A stretch of 64,000 bases of DNA, taken from an uncultured Halieaceae bacterium (GTDB lineage: Bacteria; Pseudomonadota; Gammaproteobacteria; Pseudomonadales; Halieaceae). Shown in pieces: positions 35,395-43,625 of the stretch. Where the stretch lies: positions 62,001 through 126,000 of the forward strand of contig CALJGI010000021.1 in NCBI GenBank assembly GCA_938074045.1, in the 5' to 3' direction. Every line of letters starts with the position of its first letter. Position 1 is the stretch's first letter. Position numbers and translations under genes: made by a program. The notes beneath the pieces were generated by a model. It was not told the DNA's origin and made no database searches. It saw only the letters and a program-made list of their open reading frames with translations.

Positions 35395-36813
35395 TCAGCG
35401 TTCCGTGAGTGCATATTGCTTGGCCCGCAGCACGGGCTTCAGCAGATAGGCCATTATTGATTTTTTACCGGTCAGAATATCAACTTCTACTGTCATCCCA
35501 GGGATAATCGGCTTGTCTACACCGAGGCTGGACTCCAGCGTTCTGACCCTGGCAGTGTAATAGGGCTCACCGTCCTCGTCCATTATGGTATCCGCACCGA
35601 TCTGTTCTACCACACCTTCTAAACCACCGTAGACGACAAAGTCATAGGCGGTGAACTTCACCATGGCCTCCTGCCCGGGTACCAGAAAGGCAATATCTTT
35701 GGGTTGAATCCGCGCCTCCAGCAGCAGCGTATCATCCAGCGGCACGATCTCGGCTATTTCACGTCCCGCCAATACCACCCCGCCTATAGTGTTGATAAAC
35801 ATCTGCTTCACGGTCCCTCTGACCGGTGACCGAACAGAGGTTTCGGCGGTGCGATCCGATACCCCGGTCAAACTCTCCCGCAGCCTATTCGCTTGCGAAA
35901 GGGTCGCCGTCAACTCTTCACGGATCAGTGTATAAAACTCCAGCTCAACGTTTTGCACCTTGCTTTCCGCTTCCTGAATGGCCGACTTGATACGGCCAAT
36001 GGCCGCGAGTGCCTGCTCATGTTCACCGCGCAGCTGATTAACTTCGCGCTCCAATCGCAGCAATTCCACCTCTGACACTGCACCGGAGGCCACCATCGGT
36101 TGGGTAACCGAGAGTTCCTGTTGCGTCAGTTCCAGTGAACGGCGGCTCTGCCGACGCCTGGCATCAGCCTCATTGAGTTCCTCCTGCCGCTGGATCAACT
36201 GCTCATCGACAATACTCTTTTCATTATTCAAGCGGGCAAGATCCGACTGATAGAGTGCTTCTTCCTGAGCCACAATCTGCGGTACCGCGTCTCGCAGCTC
36301 TGCCGCAGGTTCGAAGGCAACACCATCGACCACCGCCTTGAGCCGGGCAGCTTTGATATCCAGCGCATTCAATTCGCTCTGCACTGCCAGCTGATCAGCG
36401 AGCGTCCGGGTTTGGTCGAGCATAACCAGCAACTGCCCCTGCTCGACGATATCCCCCTCCTCAACCAATATTTGCATGGCCTTGCCGCCATCCTGGCTCT
36501 GAATCAACTGCACTCTCTGGGATGGAATAACTTTGCCCGTGGCCCGTGTCACCTCATCGATAGTGGCCAGTGCCGACCATGCGATCAGCGCCACAACGAC
36601 GATCCCCAGCACATACAACACGCGCTGGGCTCGCAATGGCTGTTGCTCGATAAAGGCCCGGTGAGCATCGTGATGCCAGTCAAAGGTATCCAGCTGATCC
36701 TGGGGTACCCAGCGTTCCAGCATACCGTCCATAATGCGCCTGACGGTACTCTTTCGCGGCGCTGGCGTATTCTCCGGGTCGCCGATCTGAATTTGCGGGG
36801 TTTCGGTATTCAT
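35395..36813 (-). CDS. lapC: HlyD-family type I secretion periplasmic adaptor (LapC)
   Basis: A 472-residue membrane-fusion protein. One membrane helix lies at about residues 63-85 (VLYVLGIVVVALIAWSALAT), followed by DEVTRATGKVIPSQRVQLIQ, the lipoyl half motifs (VEEGDIVEQGQLLVMLD), a long coiled coil (about 150-300) and a C-terminal beta barrel with VRSPVRGTVKQMFINTIGGV and PIIPGMTVEVDILTGKKS. It joins the ABC exporter to the outer-membrane channel. Its ATG overlaps the stop codon of the exporter gene (ATGA), so the two are coupled. Confidence 0.92.
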   Translation of the reverse strand: MNTETPQIQIGDPENTPAPRKSTVRRIMDGMLERWVPQDQLDTFDWHHDAHRAFIEQQPLRAQRVLYVLGIVVVALIAWSALATIDEVTRATGKVIPSQRVQLIQSQDGGKAMQILVEEGDIVEQGQLLVMLDQTRTLADQLAVQSELNALDIKAARLKAVVDGVAFEPAAELRDAVPQIVAQEEALYQSDLARLNNEKSIVDEQLIQRQEELNEADARRRQSRRSLELTQQELSVTQPMVASGAVSEVELLRLEREVNQLRGEHEQALAAIGRIKSAIQEAESKVQNVELEFYTLIREELTATLSQANRLRESLTGVSDRTAETSVRSPVRGTVKQMFINTIGGVVLAGREIAEIVPLDDTLLLEARIQPKDIAFLVPGQEAMVKFTAYDFVVYGGLEGVVEQIGADTIMDEDGEPYYTARVRTLESSLGVDKPIIPGMTVEVDILTGKKSIMAYLLKPVLRAKQYALTER

Positions 36814-38936
36814 GCTGACCTGCCGATTTTGCCCTGGCGCAAGGCAGCGACCACGGTCTCTTTGGGACCATCCGCGACCAGACGTCCATTATCGATAACG
36901 ATGATGCGATCAACCATATCCAGCAGTGAGTTGCGGTGTGTAACCACCACAAAAGTACGCCCCACGACAAATTTTTCCAGCTGCGCCTTCACGGCCATTT
37001 CGGTGGAATGATCCATGGAGCCGGTGGGCTCATCCATCAGCAAAATGGGTGGCTCGTTGATAACGCCGCGCGCCAGCGCGACGGATTTGCGCTGGCCCCC
37101 GGACAGGGACTCACCCCGCTCTCCTACCGTCATGTCGATACCCTGGGGGTGCGTGTTGATAAACTCGGCCAGATTGGCAATCTCTGCCGCTCTGACCAGT
37201 GCCGCATCGCTCACATTGTCCGACGACAGATTCAAGTTTTCCCGCAGGCTACCATAGAACAACACAACGTCCTGGGGCACATAGCCAATGCGTCTGCGTA
37301 CCTCAGCCGGGTCCAACTGACGCATATCGATGCCATCTATCATGATGGCGCCCTCAGTGGGCTGGTAAAGCCCCATAGCCAGTTTTTGCAGCGTAGACTT
37401 ACCGGAGCCGACGCGTCCCAGAATCGCCACGCGCTCCCCCGCCTTTATCTTCAGAGACACGCCAGACAGCGAGGGGTTTTCGGCGCCGGGATAGGCGAAG
37501 CTGACGCCCTTGAATTCGATGTCACCCTTGAAATTGTCCCGCGAAAGAAATTTGGCACCGGCCGGACGCTCCATGGGCATACCCATAATCTCGTCCAGCG
37601 TCACCAGCGCCAGCTTGGCGTTGTGGTATTGGGTTATCAGGCCAGCAAGCTGGCCAAAGGGCGCCATTATCCGACCGGTGAGCATGGTACAGGCGATCAG
37701 GCCGCCCATGCTGAGCTCACCCGCCGAGATCAGATAAACCCCCGACACGATGACAAACATGATCAGCAGCTGCTGTACCCACTGGGTAACATTGATGCTG
37801 GATGATCCCAGCAGTTTCAACTGCACACCGACATGAGCGAGGAAGGCTGTAGTGTCCTCCCATTTTCGCTGCATGCGGTTTTCCGCACCCATGGATTTAA
37901 GCGTATCCAGACCGACCAGGCTTTCAATCAGCGTCGAGTTGCGCATGGCGCTGGCGCGGAAAGTCGTCTCGGTCAGCTCTTTCATTTTGCCCTGAGTGAG
38001 AAAGGCATAGACCAGCACAATGATTATCCCGATGACTATCGGGATAACGACTGGCCAAGCTATCCAGGCGATCACGATGAGAAAAATAATGGCAAAGGGC
38101 AAATCAATAATCGCCGTTATTGACGCGGATGCTATGAAATCCCTGACCGTCTCAAAAGACCGCAAATTGACCGCGTAGGAGCCAACAGACAGGGGGCGAT
38201 GTTCCAGGCGCATACCCAGTACCCGCTCCATTATCTGGGCCGACAATTTGATGTCGATGCGTCTACCCGCCAAATCGAGAAAATATCCCCGCATGGTTTT
38301 CAGGACAATGTCGGCGAGCATGATGATGATTACACCGCTGGCCAGCATCCACAGAGTTTCTACTGCGAAATTAGGTACTACCCGGTCATAGACGTTCATC
38401 GTGAACAGCGGAATAGTCAACGCGAACAAATTGATAAAGAACGCGGCCAGCAGAACGTCTCTGTATACCGGAAGATTTTCCCACACGGCATCCCAGAACC
38501 AGTGGCCCCGTTCCGTACCCGCGGCTCGCGGCACTCGTAGATCAAACTGGAATCGCGGTCGGGCAAAAATGGCCGTACCGGAGTAGCGTTCTCCCAGCTC
38601 CTCCATGGAAATGGTCACCAGGGCTTCGTTCAGATCTGGATGAATTACGCTGGCCTCGCCAGATTGCGCATCCAGAGATTGCAGTATGCAGGCCCGCTCA
38701 TCCTCCAGCAGAAGTATCGCGGGCAACAAATTGCGCTCAATCTCTGCCAGGGGTACGTGTATCACCTTGCTTGACAGCCCCGCGCGCGACGCAGCCCTTG
38801 AGAACAACGAGGGCGTGAGCTTACCATCCTGCAGCGGCAATCCAGCCGTCAGCGCTTCTGGCGTACTACCATCACCGTGAAACTTGCATAGTGCCAGCAA
38901 GCATTGCACGAGGGGGTCGTTTACAACTGTGGTCAT
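36810..38936 (-). CDS. lapB: Type I secretion ABC permease/ATPase (LapB)
   Basis: A 708-residue exporter. Residues 1-130 form a C39-like domain of the non-cutting type found in LapB proteins (DPLVQCLLALCKFHGDGSTP; the catalytic Cys-His-Asp set is not evident). Six membrane helices follow (about 155-430), then an ATPase domain with Walker A GRVGSGKST, signature LSGGQRKSVALARG, Walker B PILLMDEPTGSMD and switch His in VTHRN. The substrate keeps its N-terminus, which suits a retention-module adhesin. First gene of the minus-strand set lapB-lapC-luxR. Confidence 0.93.
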   Translation of the reverse strand: MTTVVNDPLVQCLLALCKFHGDGSTPEALTAGLPLQDGKLTPSLFSRAASRAGLSSKVIHVPLAEIERNLLPAILLLEDERACILQSLDAQSGEASVIHPDLNEALVTISMEELGERYSGTAIFARPRFQFDLRVPRAAGTERGHWFWDAVWENLPVYRDVLLAAFFINLFALTIPLFTMNVYDRVVPNFAVETLWMLASGVIIIMLADIVLKTMRGYFLDLAGRRIDIKLSAQIMERVLGMRLEHRPLSVGSYAVNLRSFETVRDFIASASITAIIDLPFAIIFLIVIAWIAWPVVIPIVIGIIIVLVYAFLTQGKMKELTETTFRASAMRNSTLIESLVGLDTLKSMGAENRMQRKWEDTTAFLAHVGVQLKLLGSSSINVTQWVQQLLIMFVIVSGVYLISAGELSMGGLIACTMLTGRIMAPFGQLAGLITQYHNAKLALVTLDEIMGMPMERPAGAKFLSRDNFKGDIEFKGVSFAYPGAENPSLSGVSLKIKAGERVAILGRVGSGKSTLQKLAMGLYQPTEGAIMIDGIDMRQLDPAEVRRRIGYVPQDVVLFYGSLRENLNLSSDNVSDAALVRAAEIANLAEFINTHPQGIDMTVGERGESLSGGQRKSVALARGVINEPPILLMDEPTGSMDHSTEMAVKAQLEKFVVGRTFVVVTHRNSLLDMVDRIIVIDNGRLVADGPKETVVAALRQGKIGRSA

Positions 38937-39034
38937 CTATTTTTATGTTGCCGTGTGGAGCGCCGGAAGGCCCTCTGCCAAGGGGAATTAAACTAACAAA
39001 GAAGCCCGGTAATTGAAAGGCGAACAGCGTCTTC

Positions 39035-39841
39035 TCAGCCGATCAATGGACGGAGGGGTCGTCCGCTATAGGGCTGCCATTGCCCTTCGGTCTGTGCCAG
39101 GCGCTCAGCCACCACATACTGCACCACAGGATTGAAGGGAAATCCGACGTGGCTGGATAGAACACGTATGGTTTCTGTCCGCGGCGCCTCCGGCGGCATG
39201 GCGACTTCTGCTGACACAAATCCGTCGCTGTCGCTGTACAGTGCGGTCACCGGCACATCTGAAGCTTGCCTGCGATTATAGGCGTGCCAGGCATCAATAT
39301 CCCTGGATTTGACTTCCCGTTTATACAACCGCTGCATAATCGACCATACCGCCGTACCGCGAGGATCGCCGTAAGGCGTACCCAGGGTAACAACCTGACG
39401 GACCAGGTGCGGGTGGCTTTGCGCAATGGAGGTCGCGAACAGGCCGCCGAGACTCCATCCGATCAGACTTAACTTCTCGCCACTGATGTCACACTGCTCG
39501 GCCATGGCCACGGCCAGGGCCGCTTCCGTATCTGCCCGATAGTCCAGCACCTCCTGCATGGAAGTGATACCACGTTCAGAGGTATTCCGACCTTTTCCCC
39601 AGGGAATTGCGCGATACCCAAGACCGGCAAGGAAGCCACGCAAATGTGTCGTGGAGCTATCCGCTGCCATAAACCCTGGCAGCGTCATCACTGTATGCCC
39701 ATCGCCCTTGGGCAGCATACGCCGCAGGGGTTTCAGGGCATAACTGGTGCCGAGTTCACAGCACAGTCGCGCCACTTCGGTAAGGCTGTGAATAGTCCGC
39801 GGTGGCTCTGCGGCCGTATTCAGCGAAAATAGCTCGGACAT
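39035..39841 (-). CDS. Alpha/beta hydrolase
   Basis: A 268-residue alpha/beta hydrolase. HTVMTLPGFMAADSSTTHLR gives the oxyanion-hole region, LSLIGWSLGGLFATSIAQSH the nucleophile elbow with Ser (about residue 129), SDSDGFV a candidate Asp, and a late His in SSHVGFPFNPVVQ. Similar proteins are annotated as lipase/esterase-like; the substrate is unknown. It lacks a signal peptide. Divergent from cmoA, 98 bases from lapB. Confidence 0.78.
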   Translation of the reverse strand: MSELFSLNTAAEPPRTIHSLTEVARLCCELGTSYALKPLRRMLPKGDGHTVMTLPGFMAADSSTTHLRGFLAGLGYRAIPWGKGRNTSERGITSMQEVLDYRADTEAALAVAMAEQCDISGEKLSLIGWSLGGLFATSIAQSHPHLVRQVVTLGTPYGDPRGTAVWSIMQRLYKREVKSRDIDAWHAYNRRQASDVPVTALYSDSDGFVSAEVAMPPEAPRTETIRVLSSHVGFPFNPVVQYVVAERLAQTEGQWQPYSGRPLRPLIG

Positions 39842-39940
39842 AAAAATTCCTTGTGCTCATTGTTGTCCAGGACCCTGGCAAGTGCACTCATGGTACCGGC
39901 GGCCGCCGCGGACTGGTAGAGCGAAAGCGCACTGCGGCTG

Positions 39941-39949
39941 TGTTACACT
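39941..39949 (+). promoter_or_regulatory. Extended -10 promoter element for cmoAB
   Basis: TGTTACACT is an extended -10 (TGn-TACACT) ending 29 bases before the cmoA ATG. A recognisable -35 is lacking, as is common with extended -10 promoters. Confidence 0.4.
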
Positions 39950-39978
39950 CGTCGGTCCTTCGACAGCCCTTCCCTCCC

Positions 39979-40707
39979 ATGAGTAACCGCGATTCCATCT
40001 TTGCCCGGCCCATGAACCGGATCGCAGATTTCGCCTTCGACGAAAGCGTGGCCAACGTCTTTCCGGATATGATTCAGCGCTCTGTTCCAGGGTACACCAC
40101 CATTATCGCCAATACCGGACTGCTGGCCGGTCGCTACGCCGCAACTGACAGCAACTGCTATGACCTTGGTTGCAGTCTTGGCGCCTCCAGTCTGGCGATG
40201 CAGCGACAGATAGACGCACCCAACTGCAAAATCATCGGCATAGACAATTCTCCAGCTATGCTGCAGCGCTGTCAGGAAGCCATGCACCTGAGCCAGGGAA
40301 ATACCGCGGTGGAATGGCGACTGGAGGACATCCGCGAGTCACGATTGGAAAAGGCCAGCGTAGTGGTGCTCAACTTCACCTTGCAGTTTCTGCCATTGGA
40401 GGAGCGCGACGATCTCATTACGAGAATTGCAGCCAATATGCTGCCCGGTGGCATTCTTATCGTCTCGGAAAAAATCCGCTTTGAAGATCCCCACGTGCAA
40501 TCGCTGATGACCGACATGCACCACGACTTCAAGCGTGCCAATGGCTACTCTGATCTCGAGATAGCACAGAAGCGCGACGCCATTGAAAATGTCCTGCTCC
40601 CGGAAACGTTGGAAACACACCGACAGCGCATGCACCGCGCCGGCTTTTCCAGTTTTGATAACTGGTTTCAGTGCTTCAATTTCGCGTCCATGGTGGCCAT
40701 ACGTTGA
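39979..40707 (+). CDS. cmoA: Carboxy-S-adenosyl-L-methionine synthase CmoA
   Basis: A 242-residue methyltransferase-fold enzyme (family length ~247) that makes carboxy-SAM from SAM and prephenate for tRNA wobble uridine modification. The ATG at 39979 gives the conserved start MSNRDSIFARPMNRIADFAF; the frame is open further upstream without family resemblance. Motifs: VFPDMIQRSVPGYTTIIANT, NCYDLGCSLGASSLAMQR for cofactor binding, GIDNSPAML, and NFTLQFLP. It overlaps cmoB by 4 bases. Confidence 0.95.
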   Translation: MSNRDSIFARPMNRIADFAFDESVANVFPDMIQRSVPGYTTIIANTGLLAGRYAATDSNCYDLGCSLGASSLAMQRQIDAPNCKIIGIDNSPAMLQRCQEAMHLSQGNTAVEWRLEDIRESRLEKASVVVLNFTLQFLPLEERDDLITRIAANMLPGGILIVSEKIRFEDPHVQSLMTDMHHDFKRANGYSDLEIAQKRDAIENVLLPETLETHRQRMHRAGFSSFDNWFQCFNFASMVAIR

Positions 40708-41678
40708 TTGACTATCTACCGCTGGTCCGCCGCTGGCTGGGTACCGCCCTGGAACCCTGGGGCAACCAACTGATTGAGCAAATCGAGAGCCGCTTCCACA
40801 CGGAACGCTATGGCGACCTGCCTCGCTGGCAAGAAGCGCTGGATTCCCTGCCCTCTATAACGACCTCATTGGTGCATCTCGATTCGACGGCAGTGACGGT
40901 GGGACACCGGGACGAGATCTCCGACACAGATCAAAATAGCCTCGACCGCGCCTTACGCGCGCTTCATCCTTGGAGAAAGGGTCCTTTTAACCTGTTTGGT
41001 GTCAAGATCGACGCCGAGTGGCGCTCAGATATGAAGTGGGATCGCCTCAGCTCAGAGCTGGAGTCGCTGTCGGGAAAGCGGGTTCTCGATGTGGGTTGCG
41101 GCAGCGGGTATCACTGCTGGAGGATGCGGGGCGCCGGCGCAGAGGAAGTGATCGGCATTGATCCGACGCCTCTATTCATCTGTCAGTTCCAGGCATTACA
41201 GCGCTATATCAATGACCCGGCCTGCTGGGTACTCCCCCTCGGGATAGAGCATGTGCCGCTGGGTATGCGGGCCTTCGATACGGTATTCTCGATGGGTGTG
41301 CTATACCACCGACGCAGCCCAATGGATCATTTGATCGAATTGCGAGAGAGTCTGGTACCCGGCGGTGAATTGCTGCTGGAAACTCTGGTTGTCGAGGGCG
41401 GCAGCAACGACTGTCTGATCCCACAGGATCGCTATGCACGCATGGGTAATGTCTGGTTCTTACCCAGCCCTGACATGCTGGAAAACTGGCTGACAAAACT
41501 GCGCTTTCGCGACGTCACCCTGGTGGACGTCAGTGTCACGACCAGCGCTGAGCAGCGCAGCACCGACTGGATGACTTTTCACTCACTGGCGCAGTTTCTG
41601 GATCCGGAGGACCCCTCTTTGACTATCGAAGGCTACCCGGCGCCACGGCGCGCCATTATCCGTTGTCGCGCGCCCTGA
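40704..41678 (+). CDS. cmoB: tRNA 5-carboxymethoxyuridine methyltransferase CmoB
   Basis: A 324-residue enzyme (E. coli CmoB is 323) that transfers the carboxymethyl group from carboxy-SAM to 5-hydroxyuridine at tRNA position 34. I chose the TTG at 40704, which overlaps the cmoA stop (TTGA) and gives the expected start (M)IDYLPLVRRWL; a GTG eleven codons earlier is less likely. Visible: HPWRKGPFNLFGVKIDAEWR, SGKRVLDVGCGSGYHCWRM, DPTPLFICQFQAL and VFSMGVLYHRRSP. Coupled translation with cmoA fits their sequential roles. Confidence 0.95.
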   Translation: MIDYLPLVRRWLGTALEPWGNQLIEQIESRFHTERYGDLPRWQEALDSLPSITTSLVHLDSTAVTVGHRDEISDTDQNSLDRALRALHPWRKGPFNLFGVKIDAEWRSDMKWDRLSSELESLSGKRVLDVGCGSGYHCWRMRGAGAEEVIGIDPTPLFICQFQALQRYINDPACWVLPLGIEHVPLGMRAFDTVFSMGVLYHRRSPMDHLIELRESLVPGGELLLETLVVEGGSNDCLIPQDRYARMGNVWFLPSPDMLENWLTKLRFRDVTLVDVSVTTSAEQRSTDWMTFHSLAQFLDPEDPSLTIEGYPAPRRAIIRCRAP

Positions 41679-41695
41679 AACTACCTCTCAGCAGC

Positions 41696-43600
41696 CTAAT
41701 CCCTGACAGACAACTCCTCCCAGCGCTCATAGGCCCGCTCGCAAGCCACGTTCAACTCAGCTAGCTCAGCCAGCAAAGATTCCGTCTCGGTATGTGGGCG
41801 CTGAAAGAATGTCGGGGCTGAAACGGTTTCCTGCAAACCTGCCAGTTTGCCTTCGAGTTCTTCAATCCGCACCGGTAATTCATCCAGCTCTCGTTGTTCC
41901 CTGTAACTCAGTTTTTTAGCTCGCTGTGGTGCCGCGGCTACTTGCGTTGACGCAGCAGGTTTGGTTTCTGCGACTGATGGTGAAGATGTAGAGGCAGACC
42001 CGGTTACCGGCGTCTCCTGCAGGGACGTCAACTTACCGCCCCGGGCAACCCAGTCCGAGTATCCACCGGCCTGTTCATCCAGCCCGCCGCTACCATCCAG
42101 CACCAGCAACCCGGTGACTACCCTATCCATAAACTCCCGATCGTGACTGACCAGCAACACCGTACCTTTAAAACTCAGTAACAGCTCTTCCAGTAACTCC
42201 AGTGTCTCCACATCCAGATCATTGGTCGGCTCGTCAAGGACCAGCACATTGGCTGGTTGTGTGAACAGGCGCGCCAGAATGGCGCGGTTTTGCTCACCAC
42301 CTGATAGTGCTCGCACCGGGATGCGAACCCTGTCCGGCGCAAACAAAAAATCTCCCAGATAGGAAATGGCATGACGTCTCTTGCCTCCCACCTCGATAAA
42401 ATCCTGGCCTCCACAAATATTATCCAGCAAGTTTTTGTCGGGCTCGAGTTGGGCACGCAGTTGGTCGGAATAGGCTATCTGCAGCCGTGTGCCCGTCAAA
42501 ACTTGCCCGCCATCCGGTGTCAGCTCACCCAGCAGAATACGCAGCAAAGTAGTTTTGCCTGCGCCATTCGGTCCGACAATCCCCAGCCGATCACCACGAC
42601 TGATCAGCGTTGATATGCCTGAGAATACTGTCTCTGACCCAAAACTGTGGCGCACGTCGACCAATTCCGCGACCCGCTTGCCCGAGCGATCTGCATCATC
42701 CAGTTTAATGCGCGCCGTGCCTTCTGCATTTCGGCGCCGGGCTCGCTCTTCCCGCAGAGATTCCAACGCCCTGACACGACCCTCGTTGCGGGTTCGACGG
42801 GCTTTGATACCCTGCCGGATCCAGACCTCCTCCTCTGCCAGGCGCTTATCAAATTTGGCATTTTCTTTTTCCTCCGCGGCGAGCTGTTGATCCCGATACT
42901 CGAGAAAACCCTGATAATCCCCATTCCACATACGTATATGACCGCGATCGAGCTCAGCGATCCGCGTGGCAACTCGCTGTAGAAAGCGTCTGTCGTGGGT
43001 GACAAATACAATGGCACCCCGGTAACTCAACAACTGCGATTCCAGCCATTCGATCGCTGGGATATCGAGGTGGTTGGTAGGCTCATCCAATAACAAAATA
43101 TCAGGTTCAGCGACCAGGGCACGCGCCAGCGCCACCCGTCTTCGCCAACCCCCAGACAGGGAATCCATAGGCGCATCGCCGTTGAGATCCAGCCGGCTGA
43201 GGGTGGTTTCGATGCGCTGTTGCAAACGCCAACCGTCCACCACATCCAGTTTCGTCTGTAGCGCTGACATCTCAGCCACGTCGCCCGATTGCGCACACTG
43301 ATGATACCTGGCCAACAAATCGCCAATCTCGGCCAACCCGCTAGCCACCACATCAAATACGTCCCGCGCGTCAGCCTCGGGGAGCTCCTGATCCAGATAA
43401 GCGATTCCCCGACCGTCTTCCAGCCGCCGTTCTCCACTTTCCAGGGCAATTACGCCCTGGAGAATTTTCAGAAGTGTGGTTTTTCCCGCACCATTGCGGC
43501 CCAATAACCCGATCCGGTCACCGCTATTGATCTGCAACTCCACACCATCAAGCAACGCATGATGGCCATAGTGCAGTGTCGCACCCTTGAGATTCAGCAT
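41696..43600 (-). CDS. uup: ABC-F family ATPase, Uup-like
   Basis: A 634-residue protein with two ATPase domains and no membrane segments. Walker A motifs GLLGRNGAGKTTLLK (about 31) and GIVGPNGAGKTTLLR (about 340), signatures LSGGWRRRVALARALV and LSGGEQNRAILARLF, and Walker B LLLDEPTNHLD and LVLDEPTNDLD are all visible. The C-terminal ~100 residues form the charged coiled coil typical of Uup, after a Ser/Thr/Ala linker. ABC-F proteins act on the ribosome; Uup also affects transposon excision and replication intermediates. Converges with cmoB, 17 bases apart. Confidence 0.9.
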   Translation of the reverse strand: MLNLKGATLHYGHHALLDGVELQINSGDRIGLLGRNGAGKTTLLKILQGVIALESGERRLEDGRGIAYLDQELPEADARDVFDVVASGLAEIGDLLARYHQCAQSGDVAEMSALQTKLDVVDGWRLQQRIETTLSRLDLNGDAPMDSLSGGWRRRVALARALVAEPDILLLDEPTNHLDIPAIEWLESQLLSYRGAIVFVTHDRRFLQRVATRIAELDRGHIRMWNGDYQGFLEYRDQQLAAEEKENAKFDKRLAEEEVWIRQGIKARRTRNEGRVRALESLREERARRRNAEGTARIKLDDADRSGKRVAELVDVRHSFGSETVFSGISTLISRGDRLGIVGPNGAGKTTLLRILLGELTPDGGQVLTGTRLQIAYSDQLRAQLEPDKNLLDNICGGQDFIEVGGKRRHAISYLGDFLFAPDRVRIPVRALSGGEQNRAILARLFTQPANVLVLDEPTNDLDVETLELLEELLLSFKGTVLLVSHDREFMDRVVTGLLVLDGSGGLDEQAGGYSDWVARGGKLTSLQETPVTGSASTSSPSVAETKPAASTQVAAAPQRAKKLSYREQRELDELPVRIEELEGKLAGLQETVSAPTFFQRPHTETESLLAELAELNVACERAYERWEELSVRD

Positions 43601-43625
43601 ATGCCGGGGTGCCGCCTGTTATGAT

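Noticed and set aside
39853-39978. N-terminal extension of CmoA
   Set aside because: The frame is open upstream, but CmoA homologues start at MSNRDSIF and the -10 element lies inside this stretch.
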